Shown: positions 34,096 to 46,287 of the stretch, piece after piece
Layout of the letters: each line of letters opens with the position of its first letter
Position numbering within the stretch: position 1 is the first letter of the stretch
DNA from: Ceratothoa steindachneri
Taxonomy: Eukaryota > Arthropoda > Malacostraca > Isopoda > Cymothoidae
Direction: 5' to 3'
DNA: 64,000 nt
Assembly: GCA_963969495.1 (NCBI GenBank)
Contig: OZ018326.1
Location: forward strand, 514,631-578,630
Position numbers and translations under genes: made by a program
Notes under the pieces: generated by a model
Database searches by the model: none
Told to the model about the DNA's origin: nothing
The model's input: the letters and a program-made list of their open reading frames with translations, nothing else

Positions 34096-34975
34096 TGTCA
34101 TGGTACAACTACTCTATACCATAAACTACTGCTATATATGTGGGGGGGGGGGACTTAATCACCTACTGACACGAACCATTGAAGGACTGTTCATAGGGAT
34201 TAACGACTGACTAGGAGGTCAAGTAAATCTCGCCAACCATTTATGCACTCTGTCTGATTAGACAGAGTGCATAAATGGTTGGCGAGATTTACTTGAATAG
34301 GCCGAGAGTATCGTTCAAGGTTAGTTAAAGATGAAATCACCAAAATATAATTTTATTTACAAAGATCATAATAAGAATAATAATATGCAAAAGGGAATTA
34401 TTTAAATTAAAATAGTCTCTTGATAATTATTATGAGGATGGATAATCAAATAGAATTAATGTTACTAAGTTCAGATCCTAAGGGGGAATTTGACAATGCT
34501 AATAATAGAGGGGGTTTCAGTCTACGGGTTGGTGACTTGGGGGAAGGTCCTTCTTGAGATGAGGCAAGTAGGGAAGAATCCGATGAGGCAGGTGGAGCAC
34601 GATCCGAACCAACCTTCCGATGAAGATAGCCAAACTTCAAAGATAACGTTCGACGGGTAATGTGGGAATTCTAGTAATTCCACTGAAAGAGGAATCTTCT
34701 TTTCCTCAAACGTAATCGATGGAGATTTTCTTCGGTTCGATTAAACGAAGGGAGACTGTTGTGGGAATTCAAAGGCTTGCCGATCAGATAAGCTACCAAT
34801 TGACTAGGGTAGAATCACCGCTGAGAAAGTCTTGCTGTCTGAAGAACGCTCACGGGACTTACTTAGACTTGAGACATTGAGGACGGCCTTGAGGTGCCGT
34901 CTGGACTCCTGATTCTGTATTCCCGATTCTGGGGGAAAAGGGAATTTGGAGAAAGGAGTCACAAGCTCCAGACAC
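34096..34975 (-). repeat. Putative 3' LTR
   Basis: It is bounded by TGTCATGG on the left and CCAGACA on the right, giving TG...CA in either orientation. It shares atcgatggagattttcttcg, agaatcac, gaaagtcttgctgtctga and ggacttacttagacttgaga with the right copy. It contains about 260 bp that the right copy lacks (34,385-34,640), and a perfect palindrome absent from the right copy. Confidence 0.6.
34220..34295. repeat. Perfect palindrome, 36-bp arms, 4-bp loop
   Basis: The arm 34,220-34,255 is the exact reverse complement of 34,260-34,295, with loop gatt. The right arm (gacagagtgcataaatg, then ttggcgagatttacttg) is native to the repeat, because the other copy at 36,830-36,870 has it too. The left arm replaces different sequence there. 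It is therefore an inverted duplication made after the two copies diverged. Confidence 0.95.
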
Positions 34976-35010
34976 TTAATCACAGGGGGCGCTCCTATTA
35001 AAGAGAAGAT

Positions 35011-35699
35011 TTAATGGTGAGGGGAGTTGTTGGTCGACGAGAGAGAGGTAGTGGTATCTTGAAGAGACGGGGGAGGATTCCTGTTAACCTTGGGATACAA
35101 GTTATGGCTACTTGCATAAACATCAGCCTCTTTTAGGCATTCCTTGAACGTAGAACAGCGCTTGTCCTTAACGAAGGCACTGAATTCGTGGAACAGGAAA
35201 GCTAAGAATTGATCTATTAGGACGAAGTCGAGAAGGGACTTGTACTCTTGGGGGACTTTACACGCATCTAACCAAAATTGGAGGTGTTTCTGGAGGGTGT
35301 ACCCCAAATGACGAAAGGTCTGACCGGGGCGGATCTTTTCGTGACGGAAACGGGCACAATAGAAGTCTGGGGTAATATTTAAGGCAGCTAAGAGTTCGGA
35401 CTTGAGGGTAGAGTAGTCCACAGTAGACTCTGAGGGAAGCGAAATGAATATGTCTCTTAACTGTAAGTTTAGGAGGGGGAACAATATGGTGAAACCATCT
35501 ACCTCGATGTCCCAATTGTTGATTTCAAAGATCTTCTCAAAATGCGTAAGATATGATCAAAATCTTCTTCTTTTTTAAATACGGGTGATCTTACTGACAG
35601 GGACTGTGGAGTTTCGGTCCAGGAGTTAACTGACATTGATTCCAAATGATTACGGCTTAATTCCAGTTCATGTTGCCTTATTCTCTCACGCTCTTCCAT
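35011..35699 (-). pseudogene. Retrotransposon gag (capsid region), broken
   Basis: The N-terminal part (35,699-35,540) is an Arg/Glu-rich helix, MEERERIRQHELELSRNHLE, followed by KEEDFDHIL. A one-base shift near 35,540 leads to NNWDIEVDGFTILFPLLNLQ, LRDIFISLPSESTVDYSTLK and FRHEKIRPGQTFRHLGY. This is the charged-coil plus SCAN-like capsid layout of some Ty3/gypsy gag proteins. It ends at SSTNNSPHH with no zinc knuckle and no protease. The assignment is by overall pattern; superfamily is likely Ty3/gypsy. Confidence 0.7.
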
Positions 35700-36297
35700 C
35701 TCTCGTTGTTCTTTTTCCTGTGCTCTTAGTTCTTGTTCCTTCGCTCTTCTCTCTCATTTCTCTTTTATTCCTGAATATAAGGTAGTAATTGTCGGCCAGA
35801 CATGCCCAACGACTTTCCTTGACTCTTGAAACGGTCAAACGAAGAAGACATATTGTTGGCTTACTTGGGGGAACGTAATACAAGAACGGGACTATTGACG
35901 TAACGAAATTACTTGGCAATATACGTGAAGCCCAACTTTCCCCCAAATGAATATTTAAAAATTATTCCAGTAAAGGAACACTAAAACTCTTCCTACACGG
36001 TTAGGACGTATTAATCTTTCTAATCCGGCTGAAGATTAACTCAAATATTTAGGTAAATGGAATATACAAACATACAGAACGGGTCGCAACTAATAATCTA
36101 AATTTTAAATAGTTAATAGACTCAGGTTCCACTGATCTAGAACCAACTTGAACGTACTTCGGCCGAAACAGAAAAATAAAAAAACTTCAATAATGAGAGG
36201 AAACTCCTAAAACTCAAAAGGGATGTAAATCAAGTAAATTGATTTACTATGTAATGGACATCATACACTTAACACCAGTTTTTTAATAATATAGAAG

Positions 36298-36299
<2 letters not shown>

Positions 36300-36352
<53 letters not shown>
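36300..36352. repeat. (TA)n microsatellite
   Basis: About 52 bp of TA dinucleotides between gag and the right LTR, adjoining the hairpin-bearing tail segment. Confidence 0.95.
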
Positions 36353-36355
<3 letters not shown>

Positions 36356-36439
36356 ATATGAGTTGCTGCTGACCAGTCTAATCTTCAATTTCACGGTGAA
36401 GGTTAGGACACATAGGAGGCTGAGGTACATGTGATTTAT

Positions 36440-36483
36440 TTATGGAACAACGTTTCGGGCGTATCACCCATCTTCAGGTTCTA
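36440..36483 (-). other. Hammerhead-like hairpin motif
   Basis: On the minus strand the sequence reads cctgaagatgggtg, ata, cgcccgaaacgttg. It has a CTGAAGA box, a GGGTG/CGCCC stem and a GAAAC box, then ccataaataaatca. One extra base sits between CTGAAGA and the stem, and no helix I partner is seen, so ribozyme activity is unproven. It lies beside (TA)n, as the other copies do. Confidence 0.45.
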
Positions 36484-36557
36484 AAACATAAATTAATCTA
36501 ATACAGTTAAAGAATATTAAAAATATTAAAAATAATTAGGTTATGACTATGTAGGGA

Positions 36558-36661
<104 letters not shown>

Positions 36662-36666
36662 CTATA

Positions 36667-37226
36667 TGTCGTGGTACAACCACTCTATACCATACACTAC
36701 TTCTATATTATGTGGGGGGTAACTTAATCACCTACTGCAACGCAAACCGTTGAAGGACTGTCGCAGAGATTAACGACCGACTAGGAGGTCACACTTGAGG
36801 GGTTGGGTTTCAAATCCTTAATAATCAGACAGAGTGCATAAATGATTGGCGAGATTTACTTGAATAGGCCGAGAGTATCGTTCAAGGTTAGTTAAAGATG
36901 AAATAACATAAATATAATTTTATTCACAAAAATCAAAATAAGAATAAAGTTCAAAGATAACGTTTGACGGAGAATGTGGGAATTCTCGTAATTCCACTGG
37001 AAGAGGAATCTTCTTTTCCTCTAACGTAATCGATGGAGATTTTCTTCGGTTCAATTAAATGAAGGGAGACTGTTGCGCAAATTAAAAGGCTTCCGATCAG
37101 AGAAACTACCAATTGACTAGGGTAGAATCACGGCCAAGAAAGTCTTGCTGTCTGACGAACGCTCACGGGACTTACTTAGACTTGAGACGATGAGAACGGC
37201 CTTAAGGTGCCGGCTGGACTCCTCGA
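36667..37226 (-). repeat. Putative 5' LTR, truncated and internally deleted
   Basis: It begins TGTCGTGGTACAACC and aligns with 34,096-34,912. It lacks the segment equivalent to 34,385-34,640, and homology ends at ggactcct, short of the TG...CA end proposed for the other copy. Confidence 0.6.
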
Positions 37227-38453
37227 ACTACAAAATAACCCGAGTATTTGTATGGCTGATTCTGATCCGGAAGCGGAGTCGATTCATCATTTAGCAGCAA
37301 GGTGCGAGAACGAGCGGCTCTTCCTCGCTTTGTCACCGGAAAGATGGAAGGTCGGGCTACGAACGAGTTCGCAGGATTGGGAAATATTTTCTCAATGTGC
37401 TCAGGAGTCGAAAACTCGTGAATGTTCGAACAGGAAATGACGTCGTCTATAGCTGGATACCATCGTACTTGGTTTCAAATAAATTGTGTGTGCCATGGGG
37501 GGAGGGTGGGGGTCAGAGGTTGTTCTTTTACAGTGATATTGAAAAAAAGTTAAAATAATCAGAAGTTCTGCGACCCAAAGCTGTAAAAGAAAGATCATGG
37601 TGAAGTTTTTGTAGGTAAAATTGCATGAAAGTTAAATATTCAATGTAAGACCTTCTTTCAAGCCTAACTTCCTTAAAAGGATTAAAAGGGATAATAAAGT
37701 TTAGTGCAGTGCTCTTCTTACAAGCATGATGCTTTATACAACAAAAAAGAGAGTTATTTGTGCAAGAATTTGATGGAAGTGGACCCGAGGATAGGGGAAC
37801 TAGAGAGTCAAAGGGGAGTACGCCTGGCTCTATACACGTAAAGCTTTTGGTGGACGAATACGTGAGCAAAAAAAAAAAGAGTGGTTGGACAGATAAGAGT
37901 GAGACGTCATCAGAATAAAGGATGCTGAGAGGAGGAGTCTCGAGTTCAAGATGGAAGTTGAGTTAAATTTGAAAAGTTCAATTGAGTTGTTCAAGGAGCC
38001 TGTAGTTGAAGGAAGTGATCTTTTGGCGAATAGCAAGCTGAGGACGAAACTCACCTAAAGCGAAAAGCTCGTGTTCGTAAGTGGTTCAATTAGTGCCCCT
38101 TAATTTCTATAGACAGAAGGTGTTTATCTCACTATGACGGGGTATGAGGCACTTTGGAGTTATAAAATCTATCAGAGGATCCTGTCAATTCCTTCGGACG
38201 AGCCTGAATTACGACATAAAGGATAACGTCTAAATGTGTCCCGTGTTTCAGGTAGCCGAGAGGGGGCAGATTATTATAGAAAAGGTTCTTTTAATCCGTT
38301 ATCTATTGTCAGAGAGCTTTTTTCTTTTCTTTTAGCAGGCCCAATGCGCGCACTGGTAGATGAAATGAAAATTTCCTTTTTTATTATCCTCCATGCCTTC
38401 ATAAAAGAAGTAATGCGCAAATACACGTACGAGAACCAAGGAAACTGAGATGA
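37227..38453. other. No recognised feature
   Basis: Several short open frames occur, none resembling a family I know. A run of eleven A near 37,868 and a purine-rich stretch are the only local peculiarities. Confidence 0.4.
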
Positions 38454-39280
38454 ATGTTTACCCTATATGTTGATTTTATCTGGGACTCTATTAGCTCTGA
38501 TATTGGGTTTACCCCATTTGAGCTGATTTTTGCTAATCGGGTAAGGGCTCCCATAGAGATGCTAGATGATACTTGGTTTAAAGAACAAAATATTAATGCA
38601 GCAGCGGATTACCAGTGTTCGGTGCTAAATTATGATGTTTACATCATTTGAGATGAATTTCGCTGATCGGGTAAGAGGTCCCATCGAGATGCTAAAATAT
38701 ACGTGATTTAAAGAGGAAAAGATTAATGTCGCAGGAAACTACCAGCGTTCGGTCCTAAATTATGTCTGGAAATTCACGGACAATCCCGTAAAATGAGTCG
38801 TTTTGCGTGAGTAAACTTGAAATGGGATTCAATTCAGCGAGGCAATTAATTAGGCAGCGAAGCAAGGCCCATCATTCGAAAAATTCTAGAAGCAGCTAAT
38901 CTATTTCCCATATATGAGGTTAACTGACTACGCTGATGCGTTCATAATTCAAGCGCATGCTTCCCATTCGGTTTTCGGAGCGGTTTTGACGCAGGAGATC
39001 GAACAAACACTCCAACGTGCCGTTTTTGCCTTTAAGAAGCTATTAGACGCCCAATAAAACTATTTTACGATCGAGAAGGAACTTTTGACGCAAATATTTA
39101 CATTAGACGAATTTACAATAGTTCTGAGAAATGGTGCTCATAGGTTAAAAGTGTTAAGTTACCTTAATATGTTGGGTTATTTAAGTAGGTGTAAAGCGAA
39201 GAACAATCAGTTACCGTGCTGGTTACTGGCCGGGCAACCTAATAATTCAACGGTGGAGCACATAAAAGTTTAAGATAATG
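38454..39280 (+). pseudogene. Ty3/gypsy pol fragments in scrambled order
   Basis: At 38,500-38,600 GFTPFELIFANRVRAPIE resembles the C-terminal part of a gypsy integrase. A diverged tandem copy follows at 38,640-38,765. Downstream (38,925-39,110), YADAFIIQAHASHSVFGAVL, then YFTIEKELLTQIFTLDEF, matches the RNase H region, which in an intact pol precedes integrase. A tether-like NMLGYLSRCKAKNNQLPCWL follows. Stops occur throughout. The order shows rearrangement or two separate fragments. Confidence 0.6.
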
Positions 39281-39655
39281 ATTTCATATGCCTTCTCTTG
39301 CGCGCATTAGTGTTGATGCGAATTTAGTTTATTTTTTTCCCTATGATTGCGAAATTAGATTTTTGAATTCAGCCTTGTTTTGTAGGAATGAATTTTTATG
39401 TTTGTTTCCATTGTTGCAAAAGAGGATGTTTTTTTTGCTTATTTTTACATTTTTGTAGAGAATGTATTTTTATGTTTGTGTGTAGCCCTGCCAGATTCTC
39501 ATATTCCGCAGTGCTTTCAAAATAAATAATATAATGTATATTATGTATTTCTTTAGGGCTCCCCCCAAATAATTAAAAACAATTCGTTATCCTTCAAAGT
39601 AACTTATATCGGAATATAAATCAAACTTATGCTGACTGAGAGGTCAAACAATATA
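39281..39655. other. No recognised feature
   Basis: T-rich sequence with no coding or structural signal. Confidence 0.4.
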
Positions 39656-40595
39656 CGAGGGGCGGTCAATAAGTTTTGCAATTCGGATATAAGGAAATGA
39701 GATAAGACGAAAAGTGTTTTATTATTTTTCAATATAACTACCCTCGACTTCAATGCACTTGCGCCACTTGTCCCTGAGGCTTCGAATTCCCGACAACCAG
39801 AAATCTCCCGACTGCTGTTCAATCCACTCTTGGACGGCGAGCTGGACATCTTCATCGTCCCCAAACCGGCGTCCACGCAGTGCAGCCTTGGCTGGCGGAA
39901 TAAAAAGTAGTCGCTAGCGGCCAGATCTGGACTGTAGGGGGATGGTTGAGCTCCTCGAATATGCACTCGCGCAGGGAAGCTTGTACAACTCTGGCCTTGT
40001 GAACTTTGACGACGTTGAAGTCGATCATGGGGCGTGAGGTTTCGTGAGGTTTCTAGGGACCCAACGGGCAGAGACCTTGGTCATGGCCAAATTGTCGTGG
40101 ATGATGTTGATAACACTTCCATGTGATATTCCAAGTTGTCGCTCGATTTCTTCGACCTTCACCCATCGATTTTCGAGGATCAAACTCTCTACACGGGCCA
40201 CATTTTCCTCGTTGGTCACGTCTGACGGGCGTCCTGGATGGGGGCATCTTCAAGGGACTCACGACAATGGTGAAACTCCCTATTCCAGCAAGCAATGTTT
40301 GCATAGGAAGGGGCGGTGTCGGTGTACACTGCAACCATGCTTTCATTGATCTCTTTTGCATTCTTGCCTTCCTTGGTCAAAAATTTGATCACTGCGCGGT
40401 GCTCAACCTTTTCCTTTTGTTGAAAAATTTGTGACTGACGATCTGCGATCAGCTACTGCTTCTTAAATAGACAAGGTAGGAGCGTGTGGCTGCAGGTCTT
40501 GACTTGTCATAACTTGTTCTAACACCCCCACAAACAGCCACCCCCCTTCCTCTGTTTTGCCTTACCGATTCGCAAAACTTATTGACCACCCCTCG
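39656..40595 (-). mobile_element. Mariner element, internally deleted (940 bp)
   Basis: The ends CGAGGGGCGGTCAATAAG and, on the opposite strand, CGAGGGGTGGTCAATAAG form inverted repeats of about 28 bp with TA on each side. Minus frames give NVARVESLILENRWVKVEEI and GISHGSVINIIHDNLAMTKV (helix-turn-helix), then a jump to YSPDLAASDYFLF and RSLRDKWRKCIEVEGSYIEK. The middle of the transposase, with the first two catalytic Asp, is deleted. The third-motif region remains. Confidence 0.9.
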
Positions 40596-42974
40596 TACAT
40601 TAGTTTGGCAGTCAGATATTTGGGAGGGCTGCGCTGTATAAAGGAAGATTAATATTATTTCTCTTATCAGAAAATTGAACCTTATTGTGCGAAGGAGAGG
40701 AGAACAATTCTGGTGAGGCAATGTATAAATAATTGAATATAGTTCAAAATGTTAGTGGAAACTGTGCATTTGTATTAGAGAGAACTTAGATTTTCCAAAT
40801 ATAATTTCTTAAGGGGTAACAACTTTTCCACTAAAACTTTGCTAAACGTTATTATCTCGGTAGGAGGATACGACACTTTCGACGACATCTTATAAGCTGA
40901 CATATATAGCAGAGATGATCTTAGTTTCTGGAAAAATCACATTAATTATTTAATACATATAACGAATTTTATTAAACGATTGTACTCGATGCAGAATAAT
41001 ATGACTAATAATAACTAATTCGTTTGTGCATTTGCATTTATTATTTCGCTCGACATATTCCCTTGCACTTCAGACACGACTCAGGTAGAGAATATACCTC
41101 CGTTTAGAGTTGAGTTTTAGCTTTTATCCTATTATTTCTTGACTTGGTAATTCTTTTCAGCTTACAAAGAAAGGCGAAACTCACTCTAGCCTAATAAATT
41201 TGGCTTTAGACTGACACGTTTAAACGATTCAATTAAACATAAAAGCTAACTTTTATCGAGTGAATTATGCTTTAAATTGACACCCTGGATGCCTTGCTCT
41301 TAAAGCAAAGCAGAGCTGTCGCTAGCAAGGTGAATTTGGATTCCGATTCCGATGCGTATATAGTGGGCTTGATGGTGCCCACAAAAACTATCGGGATTTT
41401 GGGGAGCAGCCGCAACTCCGGCAGTGCGGCGTGTTGTACGCTTGCGCACAAACAACTTTGGACACTTACTGTACAAATTCAGATAAATTATGACATCCAT
41501 TTTTCTTACTTTAACCTTTGTTCGCACAACCAGAAGATCCATATTCCATCCCGGAACTTGTCGAAGAATTTTCATACATAGTCATATTCCTCTACCGCAG
41601 AACTGATGTCCCCATATTCGGCACCAAGTGGTACCCTACTAGAGGCTTGTGGGCCTTAAAGGAAAACCTGCTAGAGGCTTTGTGGCATCAAATGGTAACC
41701 TGCTAAATGGTTGGTGACATCCAGTCGTATCGTGATTGATGGTTGGTAGTATAAGAATGGACTATCATGTTGGCCAATTTTGCTCCATATATTCTTTTTA
41801 TATCCATTTAATTAGTATCACATATTTGCATAAATTTCTCGTTGAATTTTATCATTTCTTAGAAATACAATGTAAGCATGATAAGAGCAATAATTTTTTT
41901 ATTTGATTTAATTTCTTTTGTACAAGGGATTTGTTATTTTTTCTGAAATTATATGAATGAATTAATTTAATGTAGTAAATGAAATATCCTCTTAAGAAGG
42001 TAAATAAAAGAATCATTCCACCAAAAGTACACCTGGATCTTTTATGCCAATCATTACATCGACAATGGCAAGCTTTCGTAACGAGAAAAGGTGTTTTTCA
42101 CATGAGTGACATTGTGAGAACTCATTCTGCAAGACAAACTGAGGAAAAGTTGACATTCTTATTACGACTCTTCTTCACATTAAAAAAATCCTCTTAGGAC
42201 ATTTACCCTTTACTTTTCTTGAAACGGCAAAATAACATTTTCTTTTGTATCGCACAAACATAAGGAACGTTTAAATTCTTGCAAGTAATTCTTGAGGGGA
42301 CATTTTAATTAAGAAAAGACCTGATTTTGGCGTCCCGAGATAAACATTTAAAACGTGATTGCATTCGGAAATTAGATGCTATATAAGAAAATAAGAAAAG
42401 AAGGAGACTGAAAAAGACCATTCATGGCCTACACTTGGAGGTAACTTCCACAAAATCTTATCATACACTTAACGAATACTACAAAATTTTTATTAGCATC
42501 ACACATTTGGTTCAAAACATTCCTTAATACTTCCAAGATATAACCTTCATATGTTTTGTTAAGATTTTAATCAAGATCAGGGATAGATGCTGTAGTGTGA
42601 AATTAAAAAAAAATATCTAGCCACGAATTCAACCTTGGTCGGCAGAAACACCGCTTTCATTCAAAATCAAAATTAGTCTATATTAGGTATAGGTTCACGT
42701 TGGATAAAAATTCCCATTCTGTTGTATTGATATTAGATTATACGCATCGGTGATAAAGTACAATACTAAAACAACTTTATATGTACATAATGAAAACAAT
42801 CAAATACTCCTTATCTACGATAGCATGAGAAGAAAATATAAGTAAAGAGACATGTTTCCACAAGCCAAAAAGATGTAAGAAATAAGGTGATTTTTATCCA
42901 CTAATTTAAAATGCCTAAATAATTAAAATTAAATAAAACTGCGTTTTATAGTGGTAATAACAGATATCTATATA
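40596..42974. other. No recognised feature
   Basis: AT-rich DNA. Short open frames (41,294-41,581 and 41,979-42,197) show no family resemblance. The segment at 41,630-41,705 has a small internal repetition (ctagaggctt, tgtgg) only. Confidence 0.4.
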
Positions 42975-44280
42975 AAGGGTCTTTCAATAAGGTCGCTCGA
43001 TTTTTAAATGTAAATAAAACAAGTTGTGTGGGATATATGCACTCAATTTATTTTTAATTTTGAAAGTAAATTTTATGGCATTAAGTGTGGAATATAAGGT
43101 CGTTCCGTCACGGCTTCGCTTGGTGGAACGTATTCGGGAGGCCCAATTTTCGATGACTTTGTCGCATAAATCTGGCTGAATTTGCTGGACGGTGTTCGTT
43201 ATGTTGACTTTGAGGACATCAACTGTTTGCGTTTATTCGCATAGACCTGCGATTTAAGGTAACCCCAAAGAAAGTAGTCTAATAGCGTTAAATCGCATGA
43301 TCTTGGTGGCCAGTTGACGTCACCGCCGCGCGAGATGACCCTGCCCTAAATTCGCTGGTGCAAAATGTCTATCGTGGCGTGCGCAGTGTGGCATGTAGCG
43401 CCGTCCTGTTGGAACAACATGTCGTCAGTATCCATATCAGGCATATAATCCAGTTGAGGCCACAATAATTTGCTTATAATCGATCTGTAGGTCTCGCCGT
43501 TGACGGTTATAGCAATCCCATCTTTGTTTTTAAAAAAATACGGACCAATGATTCCGTTAGACGAAAATCCGCACCAAACAGTGACTTTGCTGGTATTCAA
43601 TTGGTGCTGGTGTATCTCATGTGGATTGTTTTTGTCCTAAATTCGACAATTTTGCTTGTTCACAAATCCATTCATCCAAAAATAGGCCTCGTCGCTAAAG
43701 ATGATTTTTTTTTGTAAATTTGGGGCAACTTCCAACTGCTCTAGAGCCTAATCAGCGAACACATGGCGTTGTCTATGGTCTTTTACCTTAGGTTCCTGGG
43801 TAAGTTGGATTTTGTACGGGTGCAGACCCAAGTCCCTACGCATAATTTGCCAAACTGAAGTCGCAGAAAGGCCAAGTTCTTGTGAACGACGAGAAATTGA
43901 CTGCCTCGGATTTTCCCCTATCACTCTCATTTACGGCAGGGATATTTTCAGCAAACCTTGCGTTTCAGCGACGTACAGGTGTTGGCTGATTGTTGATTGA
44001 CCCTTTCGCCTTGAATTTGGCCACCGAGCGTCGAACAGTGGACTCGGCAGGACGATTGTGGCGAGGCTAGAAATCACGTAATGCGCGGAACGTTTGTCGA
44101 ACGGAGCACTGATTTTGATAATAACATTTGATAATTTGCACACGCTATTCAACGCTATAACCTTCTACCGTAACTTGCCAAGTACTATTGAATAGTTCAC
44201 AGTGGGGTTGGCAGATGTCGCTTTTACAACATGGCCACTAGCGCCTGAAAAAGCTCGAGCGTCCTTGTTGAAAGACCCTT
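42975..44280 (-). mobile_element. Mariner-superfamily transposon
   Basis: The ends AAGGGTCTTTCAATAAGG and, on the opposite strand, AAGGGTCTTTCAACAAGG form inverted repeats of about 25 bp. A single minus-strand transposase fills the 1.3-kb interior. Both flanks lie in tata-containing sequence, which fits TA-targeted insertion. Confidence 0.9.
43130..44152 (-). pseudogene. Mariner-type transposase (broken)
   Basis: Reading leftward: MNSVCKLSNVIIKISAPFDK, then a homeodomain-like RVIGENPRQSISRRSQELGL, then IIFSDEAYFWMNGFVNKQN with the first Asp, MLFQQDGATCHTAHATIDIL with the second, and NWPPRSCDLTLLDYFLWGYL with the third Asp as DL. The spacing is that of the mariner DD34-41D group. Stops separate the blocks (after HVFAD, NCRI and HQRI). 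All three catalytic positions appear conserved, so decay is moderate. Confidence 0.85.
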
Positions 44281-45840
44281 GACTTGTATAACCGCTAATA
44301 ATGACACTTGCTTTATTCTATGTACAAGATTACATGTACATATATCCAAGCCTTAATTCCCTCCTTTTCTAATAATATATTTATGAAGACAAACACTTAT
44401 CTACATGGATAAAAACCATTCATGCCAATTAATTAATATGTTACTCAGTGCTACTCGCTGAAACGAAGAATTGCAAAAGAGTAAAGAAACGTGCAGCTCT
44501 CTCCACAGAACACCTTCCTTTAGTAGTGAAAAAGTATGTAATTTAGATCCAGGAAACTTTTTCATCGAAACTGCTGACTTTCAAAATTTTCTAATTTACA
44601 GCTCTCGGTCCGTCAGGTTTATCATCTGTGCTTCCTATTAGGTAACATTCACAATCTAAAATTCTTCTATCGTCGATTTTTAAAAACTAGAAAATAAATA
44701 AGTTTCCATTACTCGCTAACGTAAACTATTCAACGCTTGTCTGATACCTGGATATATCCTGAGTTTCTTTCGTCCAGAAGCTCTTGTTTGGTGTTTATAA
44801 TTCTTTTTGGCAAATGCTTGTTCTTACAGTCATCTAGAGAAGCCTCTAATTTAAATCAGTGATTTATTATCGTATTTTAAACATATCGGTCAGCTGCCCA
44901 TTAATCATGTCACTTTGAGTGATTTTAAGAGTGATGAACACATTTAACTTTGTGCATTTTGTTCCTTGCTAAGGAACATAATGTTGTATTTGCTCTCCAT
45001 CAAAAGAATTATAAAGTAGAAATAAGAAAGTTGTAAAGTGTATTCGATACTAAGATGAACGTGAGATTTCATTTTATTGGCACTTTAATTAATGACTGAA
45101 AATTAAGGCCAACAAAGTTTTATAAGTTAACTAATTTTCAAATTCATTTGTTGAAATGGTAAACCAATTTTAGGTTCAGACAATCTGAAGGATAAAGATT
45201 GCTTCTGCTTTCGTTAAAACTCTGAAATTTATTTGCATTGACATCATTTTCTGTTTTTGTCTTTTAGATTGTCACACAGCATGAATATATGAACTTGTTT
45301 CCTAGTATTGTATTGTCCCCAAATTTTGAAATTCCTTAAAGTAATTTGTTACCATTGCAAAAGAACCGAATTAGTATCCCCTTTTAAGATAATTTAGTCT
45401 CTAAAAAAACGGTAAACAGTGAAGTGAGTAGCGATCGGTCGTGTTTCGGTGAGCTCTGTATTCAGTTGCATTTTGGGGATAAATTTTCATATCTTTTTAT
45501 CAGTTGTGATAAAGGGTAATTTTATAACGTAATATATTTGGTTAACAAGGAACATTTAAATAGAAGGTTAACTTAATGTGATAGATTTTATATTACGGCA
45601 AGCGAGAAATTTTGTTTACATCGTCGGCCATCTTCGAGTTGGTTTTAAACTTGGGCCCACTATATTTCTTTGTTTATGTAAATTAATATTAGCAGAATTA
45701 ATCTGTAAAAAAAAGTGAAGTAAAATTAAAATTCAAAGGCGATTGCCAGTCGAAGCCAGTGGATTACTTTCATAACTCAATTTAGTTTGGAAGTCCTATC
45801 GGTCCTTTTTTTATTTGCTTTTGTAAGAAGCTGACAAAAA
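44281..45840. other. No recognised feature; possible CR1 5' UTR at the right end
   Basis: AT-rich throughout, without reading frames or repeats I can place. The last 400 bp precede a PHD-finger fragment and could be the 5' UTR of the same element. Confidence 0.35.
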
Positions 45841-45848
45841 AAAATGGA

Positions 45849-46040
45849 TGCCCAGTTTGCCAACTGATTAATCCCCAGAAAATGATAATTGAGTGCTCGG
45901 GATGTGTTAGGTGGCTTCACCTGACATGCCTAATCGTCAACTTGACACAGTCTCATTCGAGAGAGATCTCAATATGTGTTTGTTCAGAATGCCAAGGTGT
46001 CGAAAGAGGAGCACCTGCCGGCATTCGGGGCGAATGCTAG
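45849..46040 (+). pseudogene. PHD-type zinc finger fragment, probably CR1 ORF1
   Basis: Reading from 45,849: CPVCQLINPQKMIIECSGC, then VRWLHLTC, then a spacer and CVCSEC, ending at TAG 46,038. The pattern C-x2-C-x11-C-x2-C-x4-H-x2-C and a final C-x2-C matches a PHD finger. There is no in-frame upstream Met, since a TGA lies shortly before. CR1-like elements are known to carry PHD and esterase domains in ORF1, and a decayed PHD-like region occurs in the CR1 copy at 58.8 kb. I therefore infer a 5' fragment of such an element. A host PHD exon is the alternative. Confidence 0.6.
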
Positions 46041-46196
46041 AACCGCGCTCTTTTGGATATAGACTTAAATTTCCTTGATTTTCTTGCTGAGGTCAGGACA
46101 TTGAGACATGTGGTGTCCTTTATCCTCCAAAAGGCCAGGATTGCAAGCGGCTGATAGCCTTAGAAAATGATTGAACAATGTTTTACAAGAAAAGAC

Positions 46197-46200
46197 TGTC

Positions 46201-46287
<87 letters not shown>

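Noticed and set aside
41294..41581. Plus and minus open frames near 41.3-41.6 kb
   Set aside because: Both strands are open over the same span with no recognisable domain; likely chance.
46065..46180. Minus-strand CNPGLLEDKGHHMSQC resembling a gag zinc knuckle
   Set aside because: The frame is short, the spacing between the first cysteines does not fit CCHC, and it lies beside an (AG)n array.
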